Below are positions 22,176 to 32,924 of a stretch of 64,000 bases of DNA, in pieces. Positions within the stretch are counted from its first letter, which is position 1. Each line of letters starts with the position of its first letter. Position numbers and translations under genes: made by a program. The notes beneath the pieces are model-generated. The model saw nothing but the letters and a program-made list of their open reading frames with translations. It searched no databases and was not told the origin of the DNA. Source of the DNA: Haematobia irritans (lineage: Eukaryota; Arthropoda; Insecta; Diptera; Muscidae). The stretch is taken from assembly GCF_050003625.1 (NCBI RefSeq), contig NC_134400.1:67536126-67600125 (forward strand), given 5' to 3'.

Positions 22176-22680
22176 CAACAACAACAGCATTATCAATATT
22201 CTCTTTAGAAGTAGCTCCCACACGAGAAGTAACAGCAGAGGACAAAGCAGCAGCACCACTAATAGGCAAGGCAGTATCTACATGTTTACTTGAAATAGCA
22301 GCAGCATTATCATTGTTTGTTTTCGATGCATTTGTGGATTGCATAGCAATAGAATCCAAACCGGTTTTAGAAGAAGGCAAACGGCGATGAGTATTGTTAG
22401 CATTTGTTGTATTATTTGCAAATTGAGAGAAAAGATTTTTCAATTCTCTAATTTCGTTAGACATTATATTGATCTTCTTCAACAAATCATTTGCCGATTG
22501 TAAGCAATTATCGCAATTGAAAACAATATTTTCAAACTCTGTGATAGCTTTAACAGCAAAATCTTTATCCACTTTTGCACAAATTCTATGGAATTTTATT
22601 TGACAGATATTACAAGTGATTTCACAGTTCTTTTGTATATTTTTATAGCAATGAGAGCAAATACAATTATGCGGCAACAT
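22176..22680 (-). pseudogene. LINE3 ORF1, N-terminal part with PHD-like finger
   Basis: It starts at MLPHNCICSHCYK (22680). Cysteines and histidine follow as CxxC…CNICQIKFHRIC…CDNC, a C4HC3 finger in the first 55 residues. A coiled-coil-like segment (LKKINIMSNEIRELKNLF) and an alanine/asparagine-rich linker follow. The frame runs into a valine run encoded by the (CAA)n tail and target site of LINE2, so the protein is cut; its second half is at 17760-18250. Confidence 0.8.
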
Positions 22681-22684
22681 TACG

Positions 22685-23220
22685 TTGATGTTAATAGCTT
22701 GAGAGCTGAACGAAGAAATGATATAACATGGATACTTAAAGCTAGATGTGACCTAATAATCCTAAATGGGAATAAACGTGATAGAGAAGCGACAACCAAT
22801 GTACGTTATGTAATCTACGTGAGTGCGAAAACCTACAGCATTTTATGCGAATTTGTCCAGTATTGGCAGTTTACCGACAACATTATTTTGGGAAACTCCA
22901 TCTTTCTGAAGACGAAATAGTCGAGATACTAACATAATATCATATATAAAAACGACGCTACGGTTTAGATACTTGATTACCACAGCATTTAATTGAATAT
23001 TTGAAACAAAATATAATTGTATTGTTTTATTTTACTCAAGATTTTAGCAAAAACTAGTCTAAGGTTCGGCTGACGACGAAAGTTATAGCCGTATATCTCT
23101 TTGTTTTATTTTATTTTGGGGTCAATTTATTTATTAATTTGAATTCATACTCAATATATTCATAATTATTAAAATATGAAATGTAACTTAGTAAACAATA
23201 AAGAGATACTACTACTACTA
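22685..23220 (+). pseudogene. LINE1 ORF2 C-terminus and 3' UTR
   Basis: Directly right of LINE3 the plus strand reads YVDVNSLRAERRNDITWILKARCDL, and in other frames a cysteine/histidine region and FGKLHLSEDEIVEIL ending at about 22934. Such an end (R-x-C…F-x-x-x-C…FGK…L) is usual for the C-terminal part of this LINE type and continues the segment cut at 14840. The 3' UTR ends with CAATAAAGAGATAC and (TAC)n at 23205-23220. Confidence 0.65.
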
Positions 23221-23224
23221 GTGT

Positions 23225-24022
23225 TTGCAGAAAATCCCCAACATTCTATTTGAAATTTTCAATTGTGAAGATAAACATACCAAAACGTGCCTTAACAACT
23301 ACAATATTAAAACAAACAAACAACACGATAATTGTGGAGGTGTTGCTATACTCAGTAAAAAAGAATAAAAATCCAAAAGTACAATTTTCTAGTCCACTTG
23401 ATATTCTGATATCAAAGCAAAAAAATATTTGTTTCAGTATAACTCCCTCATTAAATTAACATAAGTACCGTGAAAATGGAATTGGAAAAATTGTTTCTCT
23501 TTCTAGAATGCAAGGAAAATGTATTCATGCTAGGTGATTTCAATGCCCGGTGCAAAGCTTTCTGGGAAACCTTTGACTCATTCCGAGGTAATGCAATTAA
23601 AATGATAAATTCCCACATATTTCTCTCTGGACAAATTATCAAACCAGTGGCAAGCATAAATTTTTTTGGTAGGTAAAAAAGCTTATCCCAAAAGGTAATT
23701 TAATAAGGAAGTATACAGTTTTCTCACTCTCTGGCGAACTTCATGCTATGACAAAACGATCGATCTTATTGTTGAAGACGGAATTTGCATTGATATTATA
23801 TATACGGATAGCAAAAATGTATACCTGTTAATAAGAAACAATACGGCCCACAACTACCTTATAAATAACATTCTACAAAAAGTCAAAATTTTCACTGTTA
23901 ACTTTATATGGACGCCATCACATGTTGGGATTAACATCGGTTGTCCCATTCCCACTGCCTTATCAATAAAAGATGCACAAGAAAGCAGCGCAACACAAAG
24001 GGACATATTTCAAAATGTGCTG
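23225..24022 (+). pseudogene. I-type LINE relic: endonuclease and RNase H, RT deleted
   Basis: Shifted frames give an endonuclease part (NCGGVAILSKK near 23330; NVFMLGDFNARCKAFW at 23518-23565). After a gap an RNase H part follows (SGELHAMTK, then IIYTDSKNVYLL, then FIWTPSHVGI to 23940). Endonuclease plus C-terminal RNase H is the I-superfamily layout. The whole RT and thumb (normally about 2 kb) are absent between about 23680 and 23720. The 3' end is replaced by Loa copy B at 24024. Confidence 0.65.
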
Positions 24023-24024
24023 TA

Positions 24025-24045
24025 AAGAAGGTTAGGTTAAGGTTA
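24025..24045 (-). repeat. Telomere-like tail of Loa copy B
   Basis: On the plus strand AGGTT/AGGTTA units are repeated before AAAGTGGCAG; in element sense this is (AACCT)n at the very 3' end. The unit is the same 5-mer as the arthropod telomere repeat TTAGG. Confidence 0.85.
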
Positions 24046-24171
24046 GGTTAAAGTGGCAGCCCGATTAAGATTCAGGCTCACTTAGACTATTCAGTCCATT
24101 GTGATACCACATTAACTAAAAGTACCTATTACATATGGGCACTTCTAGTTTTAACCGCTGAACCTTCTTGA

Positions 24172-27100
24172 TTATTTTTCTTTGTTGAACCAACCAGATT
24201 GTTCCAAAAACATTAGCAGACTGCTTAAGTTAACGTTTTCCAGATCCGCCAGTAATCTGAAGCTATATGCTCCTAAAAGTTGCTTGCGCTTTACACAAAA
24301 TGCAGGACACTCACACAAGAGGTGTTTAATTGATTCTTTTTCCTCCGCATCATGACAGCTCATACAATAGTCATTATACTTCGCGCCAATAGTTTTTGCA
24401 AAATCTCCTATCAGGCAGCGACCCGTTATAGCAGATATCAGGAGTGATATCTGACGTCTCGAGAACATTAACATATCTAGTGTGCGGTTTAAGTTGAAAT
24501 GGGGCCATATTTGCTTGGTGTCGTTACAACCCCTGCAACTCACCCATCGAACACCCGCCATCATAACAGCCTTCTCACGCAGCATGAGCTTGCAGGTAGC
24601 TAGGGGCATACCAACAAATTCCAGTTCCCCTGGAATATGTAAGGTAGTCCCTAGCCTTGCCAACTCATCGGCTTCGCAGTTCCCCGGTATGTTCCTATGG
24701 CCAGGCACCCATATTAGGTGAATATTGTACTGCTCAGCCATCTCATTGAGAGATTTGCGGCAATCGATGGCCGTTTTCGAGTTGAGGAACACAGAGTCCA
24801 AGGATTTTATTGCAGGTTGACTGTCTGAGTATATATTAATGCCCACATTTTTTGGAACATTACTTCTCAGCCAATTCGCCACCTCTCTTATTGCTAATAT
24901 TTCAGCCTGAAAAACACTACAGTGATTAGGTAATCTTTTCGCTATTTGAAGTTCCAAATCATTAGAATATACTCCGAAACCCACTTGTCCATCCAATTTG
25001 GAGCCATCAGTGTAGAAATCTATATATTCTTTATTCCCCGGGGTCTGTGTGCACCACGCCTCACTGTTGGGGATTAGAGTCTCAAACTTTTTGTCGAAAA
25101 GTGGACTCGCCAAAGTGTAATCCACTACGTTAGGCACATCTGACATTGTTTTGAGGACAGAACTGTGACCGTAACCTTTTTCCGACCACAGCGATAGTTC
25201 GCGCAACCGCACAGCCGTTGTTGCAGCTGACTGTTTGGCCAAAATGTCTAAAGGCAATAGATGCAGCATGACATTAAGGGAATTTGTTCCTGTCTTGCTG
25301 AATGCGCCTGAAATACACAAACACGCCATACGCTGAACTTTATCTAAACCAGTCGGTTTCTGAAGTGCCGGCCACCAGACTACAACACCATATAGCATTA
25401 TAGGTCTAACCACTGCCGTGTATAGCCAATGCACAATTTTTGGTTTTAGTCCCCACTTTTTTCCTATTGCCTTTTTGCATGAGTACAAAGCTACAGTTGC
25501 CTTCCTCGCCCTTTCTTCAATATTAAGCTTAAAGTTCAGCTTCCTGTCCAAAATAACGCCAAGGTATTTTGCACAATCACCAAAGGGAATTTCAATACCC
25601 CCTAAGGAAATAGGCCTAACCGTGGGAGTTTTGCGATCTTTGCAGTACATGACTAATTCTGTCTTTGCGGGATTTACCCCAAGACCATTGTCTTTCGCCC
25701 ATTTTTCAGTCATCCGGAGGGCCCTCTGAATAATATCTCTGATTGTGGATGGGAATTTTCCCCTGACTGCCAGAGCTACATCATCTGCGTATGCCACCAC
25801 TTTTATCCTTTCTTTTTCTAGAGTAACCAGAAGGCTATTTATAGCAACATTCCAAAGAAAAGGTGATAGAACTCCTCCTTGGGGAGTGCCTCTGTTCACA
25901 TACTTTTGTATGTTTGCTTGTCCTAGTGTGGCTGAAATACGTCTCTTCATTAGCAGTTCGTCTAACAGCCTGAGTATACATGGATCAACATTCAGAGTTG
26001 TCAGTCCATTTAATATCGAGCTCGGATGGACATTATTGAACGCCCCTTCGATGTCTAGAAACGCCACGATTGTGTATTCTTTGACAGATAGTGAGCTTTC
26101 AATAAAGCTGACTAGTTCATGTAGTGCGGTCTCAGTAGACCTGCCCTTCGAGTATGCATGCTGTCGTTTCGAGAACAAACTTGAATCGATGCTAGTTCTA
26201 AGATAAATATCTATCATCCTCTCCAGAGTCTTAAGTAGGAATGAGGATAAGCTGATTGGTCGGGAAACCTTCGCCCTCGAGTGAGAGGCTTTTCCCGCTT
26301 TAGGTATGAAGACGACTTTTGTTTCCCTCCACTTTCCTGGGATATATGATAAGTTGATACATCCTTTATATATCACCGACAACCAGGGGATAATTTTGTC
26401 AGTTACAGCTTGTAACTCCGCCGGAGTAATTCCATCAGGTCCAGGGGATTTGAATGGTCCAAAGCTATTTAGCGCCCATCTTATTCTAGTTTCCGATACA
26501 ATTTCCTCGACAGGAAACGACCGCTGAGCAACTGTGGCACCGCCAGTACATGGTTCAACCGTCTGATTTCCAGGAAAATGTGTGTCCAATAGTACCTCCA
26601 GCGTCTCCTCACTGGACGTTGTCCAATTGCCCTCCGATGTTTTAATGAAACCTGGAGCGGAGTTGGTGGATGCTAGAACCTTCCGTAGTCTGGAAGCCTC
26701 GGACATATTCTCAATACTGCTGCAGTAAGCATTCCAAGAGTTATGCTGAGCCTTTCTCAGTTCTCGCTTGTATCCTCTCAGAATCTTCTTGTAAGCGTCC
26801 CAGTCCTCAGAAGCTCTGGTGGACTTTGCCTTGTTAAAGAGCTTCCTGCAGGATTTCCTCATATTACTTAATTCCGTAGACCACCATGGTGGTCGATGTT
26901 TCCCCCTTGGCCTTCCTCTAGGGCATGCAGCTTTCAGTGAGGTGTTGAAGGCCTTAGTAATCCGCTCCACTGCGTGTTCGATATCTTGCACATTTCTCAT
27001 ATTTGTCTCTGTTATTTCCGGTATCATCATATTGAACGATTCCCTATACCTATTCCAGTCAGCTTTCCTAACATTTGGCGGAAATATGATCTTGGTGATA

Positions 27101-27772
27101 TGAACATCAAATTTGAAACTGATGTAGCGATGATCTGAGAAGCTGTGTTCACTTAAAACCTGCCACTCAGATATCATTTCATTCAGTTCTTGCGAGGCCA
27201 AGGTGATGTCCAAAACCTCTTGCCTGTTTTTAGTGACAAAGGTTGGGACATCTCCCTTGTTGCAAACTACCAGATTAGTACGCAAAATAAACTCTATTAG
27301 CGACTCTCCCCTTGCATTAGTATCACTACTTCCCCATATACTATGATGCGCATTCGCATCGCATCCCATAATGAGTTTCGTCTTTGTTTTCAGTGTCTCC
27401 TCAACTAAGGTCTTAACGGCACATGGAGGCATCTCCCTGTCATGTCCCATATAGACCGAAGATACCCAATATTTGCATTTGGCCATTTCTAAACTGGCAA
27501 CGACAGTGTCTGCATTGCACATTGAAGGAAGCAGAAACAAGCTCGTTTTTAGCAATTATACAGGCTCGAATTACATCATTACCAGTATACTGCAATAGTT
27601 TGAACCCCGGAGTACTTAATTCACATATTTTGTTTTTATAAACATATGGTTCTTGAATAAGAACTATATCTATGTCCCCCTTCATCAGGAGAACTTTTAA
27701 GGCAGCACATGCAGCCTTACAATGATGAAGATTTATCTGGAGGATCCGTAAGACCATCGAGATTTTCAACAA
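24172..27772 (-). pseudogene. Loa LINE ORF2 copy B (endonuclease-RT-RNase H)
   Basis: The N-terminus (27772: ILQINLHHCKAACAALK, VLIQEPYVY) and the long frame 27555-24172 (1,127 codons) are joined across a 4-bp deletion near 27540. Domains in order: APE endonuclease (GCDANAHHSIWG, SDHRYISFKFD), RT (SPGPDGITPAELQ, FLDIEGAFNNV, NRGTPQGGVLSPFLWN, VVAYADDVALAV), thumb (YGVVVWWPAL), RNase H (DFYTDGSKLDG, YSDSQPAIK, VPGHRNIPGNCEADELA) and a final CHDAEEKES…HLLCECPAFC knuckle. Length and order fit Loa-clade ORF2. One small deletion is the only clear lesion. Confidence 0.9.
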
Positions 27773-28924
27773 CCGTCACATCAGCCGCTTCAATCGAGTC
27801 ATCAAGAATGTCCTCTTCAGAGATATCGGTGACTCTCGCAATAACCATAGGTTCAACTTTGGTAAGTTCTGAGGCAGTAGAAGCCTCCTCACGCATACGG
27901 TATCTATCCATGTCTTCAAATGTCTTGGTATCCCCCTCGACTTCGCAAGAGGATCCGCTTACTTCTGATTCAGACAGAGGCTTGTCCATTTCTGAATCCT
28001 TTAGCTGATCGTTTTTATACACCTTCATTTGGATATAATGAAAGCCATAACATACACGGCCCTGGGACTTTGCTAGATGTGGCAAAGACTGAGTGTTCAA
28101 TATAAACACTGCATGCCGTCTTGGCCCATCCACTTCATCCAAACGGCCAACCTTCCAATCAGCTGTTGGAAGATCTGGATTGCATTGTTTCAGTCTATTT
28201 AAAATAGATTCAGGGTCAGGAGGGTTTGCAGGTATCCACGCATGTGCTCTTGGTCTAGCCGGTATGTCTTTCTTCTCGACTAACTCTAGAGCAGCTCCTT
28301 CCCAAACTTCACCAATTAGTATCAGAGCAGCTTTAAAACATTCTATAGACCTCTGGTCCTCAAATGCGACTAGCTTAAATCGTCCTTGATACCAACCAGC
28401 CTCTTGGTGTCGAGGATCTGGGCCGGGAAACTTTTCCAGCACCTGTGAGTAGACGCCAGACAAAGCATTCTCAATTTCCCCCCATTTTTGCTTTGGAACC
28501 ATACCGTCCAATGCTCCTTTATTAATGATAGCCATCACAAGGCTGTCTTTAGCAACTGAGGCAAACGATCGTTGATCCCTTTTGGAGGATGGCAGCTCAT
28601 CCGGTGATCGTTCCCTTTTTCCAGCCTCAAGAATTCCTTGAGCCCATTTTAAGGAAGGCTTGGGTCGACTGATCCTAATTTCTTTAGGATAAACAAAGCA
28701 TTTCTGCGTTCTTTGAATCTCTTTCGTGAGGGATTACCTCCTTTTGATGCCGTTACCTTGGAAAAGGTCCGACTTGTCAAATTGTCGCCACCTGTCGACC
28801 CGTCTACAGGTCGACTAATTGGGCCTAACTCTTGGTCATTGCCCAAATCTATAACTCCAGTCGATACTCGTCCACTGGGCCCTGAAGTTAGCAACCCAGT
28901 GGATGTCTTTGAATTTCTCTGCAT
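27717..28924 (-). pseudogene. Loa LINE ORF1 copy B (DUF4780-type)
   Basis: It starts at MQRNSKTSTGLL (28924), a polar N-terminus. A frame change near 28655 moves it to KPSLKWAQGILEAGKRER and on to the folded part at 28538-27717. That part (SLVMAIINKGAL, WYQGRFKLVAFEDQRS, FKAALILIGEVWEGAALELV, RAHAWIPANPPDPE, DEVDGPRRHAVFILN) is the DUF4780 domain of dipteran Loa ORF1 proteins, presumed to bind element RNA. An acidic tail ends DPPDKSSSL. Its last 56 bases overlap the start of ORF2. Copy A has the same order with more damage. Confidence 0.8.
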
Positions 28925-29140
28925 GGTGGCCTAATATCCCACCACACTTGAAATTCGTAGTAGGTACTTATTACGATGATTTTATCCGCTATTAAAAAAC
29001 ACGTCCGTTCCGTCCGACGGTTGAAATAAGAAAAACTGTAAAGAACCTCCGAAGACACGCAATGCTTAAAAAATGCGACACTGATATCCACCGACATTAA
29101 GATGATAAATAGGCTATTGACGGGACATACGTACTGCAAA

Positions 29141-29599
29141 ACATTCTTTCATCGAATTGGCATAGCTCCATCGATCTTATGTGAAACCTGGTAGAAAAAC
29201 GGACATCACTTAATATTCGGCTGCACAAACTTTGAGCAAAATCGATAAAATTTTAATTTCTTCAACTTTAATATCTTACTTCTTCAACAATGGAACATGG
29301 CGGATGTTACAGAATTATTTTCATTCATCAATACTGTAAAATCACGTTATAGTGAGCTCCACTTTTTTCAAATGCAAAACAAGCAGACAATGATCTAAAA
29401 CAATCAATCAAACTGAAACCCGTTCTAACAATACAGACATATAGTAAGACATAGACTCTAAACATTGTCATGTCTTTCAGCAAGTCCTAGTATATGAGCA
29501 TTTTATGCCTCTACCAACTGACGTGGAACTAAAACCAAAAAAAAAATATCTTATTTGGTTTACAAACATTTGTGTTACCATCTCAACTACTTCAAATTT
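29141..29599. other. Unassigned DNA upstream of Loa copy B
   Basis: I see no coding frame with a recognisable motif and no clear repeat. It may contain the rest of the Loa 5' UTR and its old target. Confidence 0.35.
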
Positions 29600-31290
29600 G
29601 CTGGGAGCTATATAAAGGTTTGCGTTTCCAGATACAAATACTTTTAATGGAGACAATTTTTATACTTCTACAAAATTTCTAGAATTAAAATTTAAATCGG
29701 ATAACGCCCTGGGATGAAACACAATGTTAGTAAAAAAATATGGGAAATATAAAGCTAGAGCAATTTTGATGCAATTGTACAAAAGAGCATTTATGATTTA
29801 TCGGGCGATACATATGTATTCAAGATATAGGACAATTTGAGTAGTATTTACAATTTTTGCTACTCAGCAGTGGCGATCTTACAAGGATATTGATTAAATC
29901 TCGCCAAGATATGTGGTCAATTGATACATATATTATTTGGCCAATTCGGGCGATATTTCCACAAGTCGGAGCTTTATTTAAAATTCGACCATTCTGTTGA
30001 AAGTTTGGCATTACAGTGTGTAGAATATGACTACGATATGGGGAAATCATCACAGAATTTTGTGTAAAATGTGGGTATTTTGGACATATAAGATCAAGAT
30101 GGCACACATAAATAGCGTATTAAATGTATTCTCTGTGGAAACTATCGAGTCAATTGGAGGAAACTCCCATTGGATACATTCTACCATATTTCCCCTACTC
30201 CGGCGTACATATATAAGGGAGCTATATCTAAATATGAATCGATTTTGACCGAATTTGACATGCTTAGTTAGAATAATAATTCTGCTATCTCAGCAAAAAA
30301 CGTAAATGGGAGAATAATTTTGGCCTCCGTGGTCATATTGGTGTAAATCGGGCGAAAGATATATATGGGAGCTATATCTAAATCTGAACCGATTTCAACC
30401 AAATTTGGCACACTTAACGATACTATTAAACGTACTCCTTGTGCAAAATTTGAAGCAAATCAGGGCAAACCTCTGGCTTTTGAGGCCATATGAGTCTAAA
30501 TCGAGCGAAATATATATATTGCAGCTATATCTAAATCTGAACTGATTTTAATCAAATTTAGCACACTGAATGATACTCTTAAACGTACTCTTTGTGCAAA
30601 ATTTAAAGCAAATAAGTGCAAAACTCTGGCTTTTGATGCCATATTGGTCGAAATCGGACGAAAGATATATATGGGAGCTATATCTAAATCTGAACCGATT
30701 TCAGCCAAATTTAGCTATTAACAATACTATTAAACGTAATCCTTGTACAAAATTTGAAGCATCTCAGCGCAAAACTCTGGCTTTTTTGCCCATATAAGTT
30801 AAAATCAGCCAAAAAATATATATGGGAGCTATATCTAAATCTGAACCGATTTCAAATCAAGTCAAAACTCTGGCTTTTGAGGCCATATAAGTTCAAATCG
30901 GTCGAAAGATATATATGGGAGCTATATCTAAATCTGAACCGATTTGGCTGATATTTGCATATCTTACGAAAGCCCCAAAATATTTGGCTGCCCGAAATTT
31001 TGAGAAAATACATTGATAAATACGTCAACTATGACCAGATTGGTGATAAATACATATGGCAGCTATATCTAAATCTGAACCGATTTTTTTCAAAATCAAT
31101 AGCGATTGTCTTTCAGCCAATGTACCAAATTTGAGGACGATCGGATTTAACTGAGAGCTGTACTTTGCGCACAAAATTACATACACAGACAGACAGACAG
31201 ACGGACATGGCTAAATCGACTCAGAATTTAATTCTAAGACGATCAGTATACTAAACGATGGGCCCAGACTTTTCCTTCGTGACGTTACAT
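29600..31290. mobile_element. Non-coding repeat element with about 150-bp tandem units
   Basis: The motif GGGAGCTATATCTAAATC (or a close variant) recurs at about 30218, 30366, 30517, 30670, 30822, 30913 and 31060, spaced 148, 151, 153, 152, 91 and 147 bp. Each unit continues with GAACCGATTT and a CTGGCTTTTGAGGCCATAT block. A (CAGA)n tract and GGACATGGCTAAATCGACTC close the array at 31190-31220. There is no coding frame. I recognise this type as a dispersed element common in calyptrate flies; its boundaries are estimates. Confidence 0.75.
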
Positions 31291-31319
31291 ACAAACAACA
31301 ACAAGCGTGTAGTCAGTGA

Positions 31320-31510
31320 AAATGTCTCCGAAAATGGTATACAAACAATTTGAGATTCTTAGATCATCAGGAAGAATTTGAAGATTGGGTAGCAAAGGAT
31401 GCATCGGACGAAACAAAGGCATTTTGCACATAGTGCAAATGTCGGGCAAAATTTTAAAGCAAATAAGACGAGCCAGAGGCAGCCCTTGTTTATTTGTTGC
31501 TCAGCATGCC
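31320..31510 (+). pseudogene. Zinc-finger (BED/TTF-like) transposase fragment
   Basis: The plus strand reads FLDHQEEFEDWVAKDASDET and then KAFCT(stop)CKCRAKF(stop)SK (31356-31460), followed by a short tail. A tryptophan, 'K-A-x-C-x-x-C' and a lysine-rich spacer resemble the N-terminal zinc finger found in hAT-like and related proteins. The second cysteine position is preceded by a stop and another stop follows, so it is dead. Too little remains for a firm family. Confidence 0.35.
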
Positions 31511-31829
31511 TCATTTGAAACCATTGACAGTAAGCAGACTTCTTGGGCAATGAATTGAATTAAAATAACACTTAAATTTTTTCTTCGTCCTAAATAAAGA
31601 AATTTCATTTAGCTATTTTTTTAATTGAGATATTTGCTGCTATATGTTTTTCTTGATCTAACTATTTGTGCTTTCCAATAATTGGCAACTCAGGTGGATA
31701 ATATCCTCCCAGTAATGTCATTTCTTACCGTTTCAAAGGTGCTCTAAGTGGTTTCACAGCAACTCAACTGCCAATAACGTTTTAATTGGCTTTGATGGAC
31801 TTCAATTTCCTTCACATATTTAATGAATG

Positions 31830-32800
31830 TACACCCTCACAAAAAATCGCTTCTGTAACATATACTCCCAAACATATTTTGCTTCAAGCATATACATTTT
31901 TGGGTATTGCCCAAACATTTATATGTTTGATCTCTTCCAATATATAATATGTTTGAAAGCATATTAGTCTAAACAATATATGTTTGGGTAGTCTAAGTTC
32001 CAAACATTTTGTATTTTTGCATCCAAATTCAATAATATTGTCTTCCAAAAAACAATATGTTATTATGTGACCATATAATATGTTTGGAAGCATTTTGCAC
32101 CCAAAAATATTATATGCTTAAAAAAAATTCTCCCAAACAATATTGTGCTCAAAATTTTATTTATTTATTTATATATTTACAATCATAATGAATTATGAAA
32201 ATAAACAGGTAATATAGGTGCTAACAACATAGGTTTTCGACCTGAATGCTCAAAATGTTGTTTCTGCCTAATTGTATATTCTCCCACATTTTTCTCACTT
32301 CCACGAGATTTTTTAGTTCTTAGCACCTTTTTCTGTAATACAAACATTGTAGAAGAAATTATTCAATTTTATGATTTTTTTATTTTAATTTTACCTTTTG
32401 CCGGACGGGGATTCGAACAGCGGACCACACAGTTTGTAAGGGTCAAAGAAGTAGCTGATCAATTGCCCAAGGAAAAATAAAATGTTAATTTTGTAATAAC
32501 AAGCAACAACCACCAACTTAATTCAATATCGCTCCCTGTTAAATAGCGCTCCAAGCTACTAAACACATATATGTTATAGGCTATTTCTAAATTAATATAT
32601 GTTTGCATCCAAGCATATTATATTTACAAACATTTTATGTCCCAAACATAATATGTTCTAACATATTAACATATAACATGTTATGCTAGTTTATGAACAT
32701 TATATGCTTGCACTCAAAAATATTGTGTTTAAAAATTAGTGTTCCAAACATATAATGTTTATAGCCAAACATATGAAAAACAGTCTTTTTCATCCGTGTA
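31830..32800. mobile_element. Non-autonomous element rich in AAACATAT repeats
   Basis: The ends are short inverted repeats: TACAC…AAAAAA on the left and TTTTTCATCCGTGTA on the right. The interior holds many copies of CCAAACATAT and its complement, which can fold into hairpins. A TA lies at each end, so a TA target duplication is possible. There is no coding capacity. A tRNA-like stretch is inside. Confidence 0.6.
32398..32470 (-). other. tRNA-like sequence (degenerate)
   Basis: Minus strand: a B-box-like TGTTCGAATCCCCG is preceded by a GATCAGCTACTTC A-box-like part and an anticodon-arm-like CTTACAAACTG. The T-stem and acceptor stem do not pair properly, so this is not a working tRNA. It may be a tRNA-derived relic inside the repeat element. 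Confidence 0.3.
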
Positions 32801-32924
32801 GAAAACCTAGTATTAAATAATTAATGGATTTTATTTCAAAACATCGAAAATATATTGGCGATTTAAAATAACACAGGTTGCAAACACCTTTGCTATTTCA
32901 GCAGTATTTGTTTGCACTTTCAAC

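Larger units (their letters stand above)
14841..22684 (-). mobile_element. LINE3: CR1/Jockey-type LINE, near complete, holding LINE2 copy 2
   Basis: A two-ORF minus-strand LINE. ORF1 starts at 22680; ORF2 ends at 14910; an AATAAA precedes a (TGAAA)n tail at 14841-14859. Its left and right neighbours are consecutive parts of LINE1 ORF2, so it inserted there. There is no obvious target duplication, and the 5' boundary lies only four bases from the ORF1 ATG, so the 5' UTR is missing. Apart from the LINE2 insertion in ORF1 and one frameshift in ORF2, the element is well preserved. Confidence 0.85.
8370..23220 (+). mobile_element. LINE1: nested host LINE, split by three insertions
   Basis: A two-ORF non-LTR element whose pieces lie at 8370-9950, 13019-13152, 13633-14840 and 22685-23220. 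The pieces rejoin in protein order: coiled-coil ORF1, endonuclease, linker, RT, thumb, cysteine/histidine C-terminus, 3' UTR. The 3' end has CAATAAAGAGATAC followed by (TAC)n at 23205-23220. The interrupting units are LINE2 copy 1, a MITE, and LINE3. The clade is not assigned; the RT motifs (FVDFKAAFD, LLYADDIVII) resemble insect I/R1-group LINEs more than vertebrate L1. Confidence 0.75.
24024..29140 (-). mobile_element. Loa-type LINE copy B, near complete
   Basis: A minus-strand two-ORF LINE. ORF1 (28924-27717) and ORF2 (27772-24172) overlap by 56 bp. The 3' UTR runs from 24171 to about 24046 and is followed by an (AACCT)n tail at 24025-24045. The 5' UTR extends right of 28924 to an unclear point; 29140 is an estimate. 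Two small indels break the ORFs: a 4-bp loss in the endonuclease (compare copy A near 1860) and a one-base-type shift in ORF1. It is the best copy of the family here. It inserted into or beside the I-type relic. Confidence 0.85.

Noticed and set aside
25418..26206. Plus-strand open frames over the Loa ORF2 region
   Set aside because: They are antisense shadows of the Loa copy B RT frame and show no independent motif.
30200..31100. CRISPR-like array
   Set aside because: Units are about 150 bp, diverged and without short unique spacers; the DNA is from an insect.
32398..32470. Functional tRNA gene
   Set aside because: T-arm and acceptor arm do not pair; it lies inside a repeat element.
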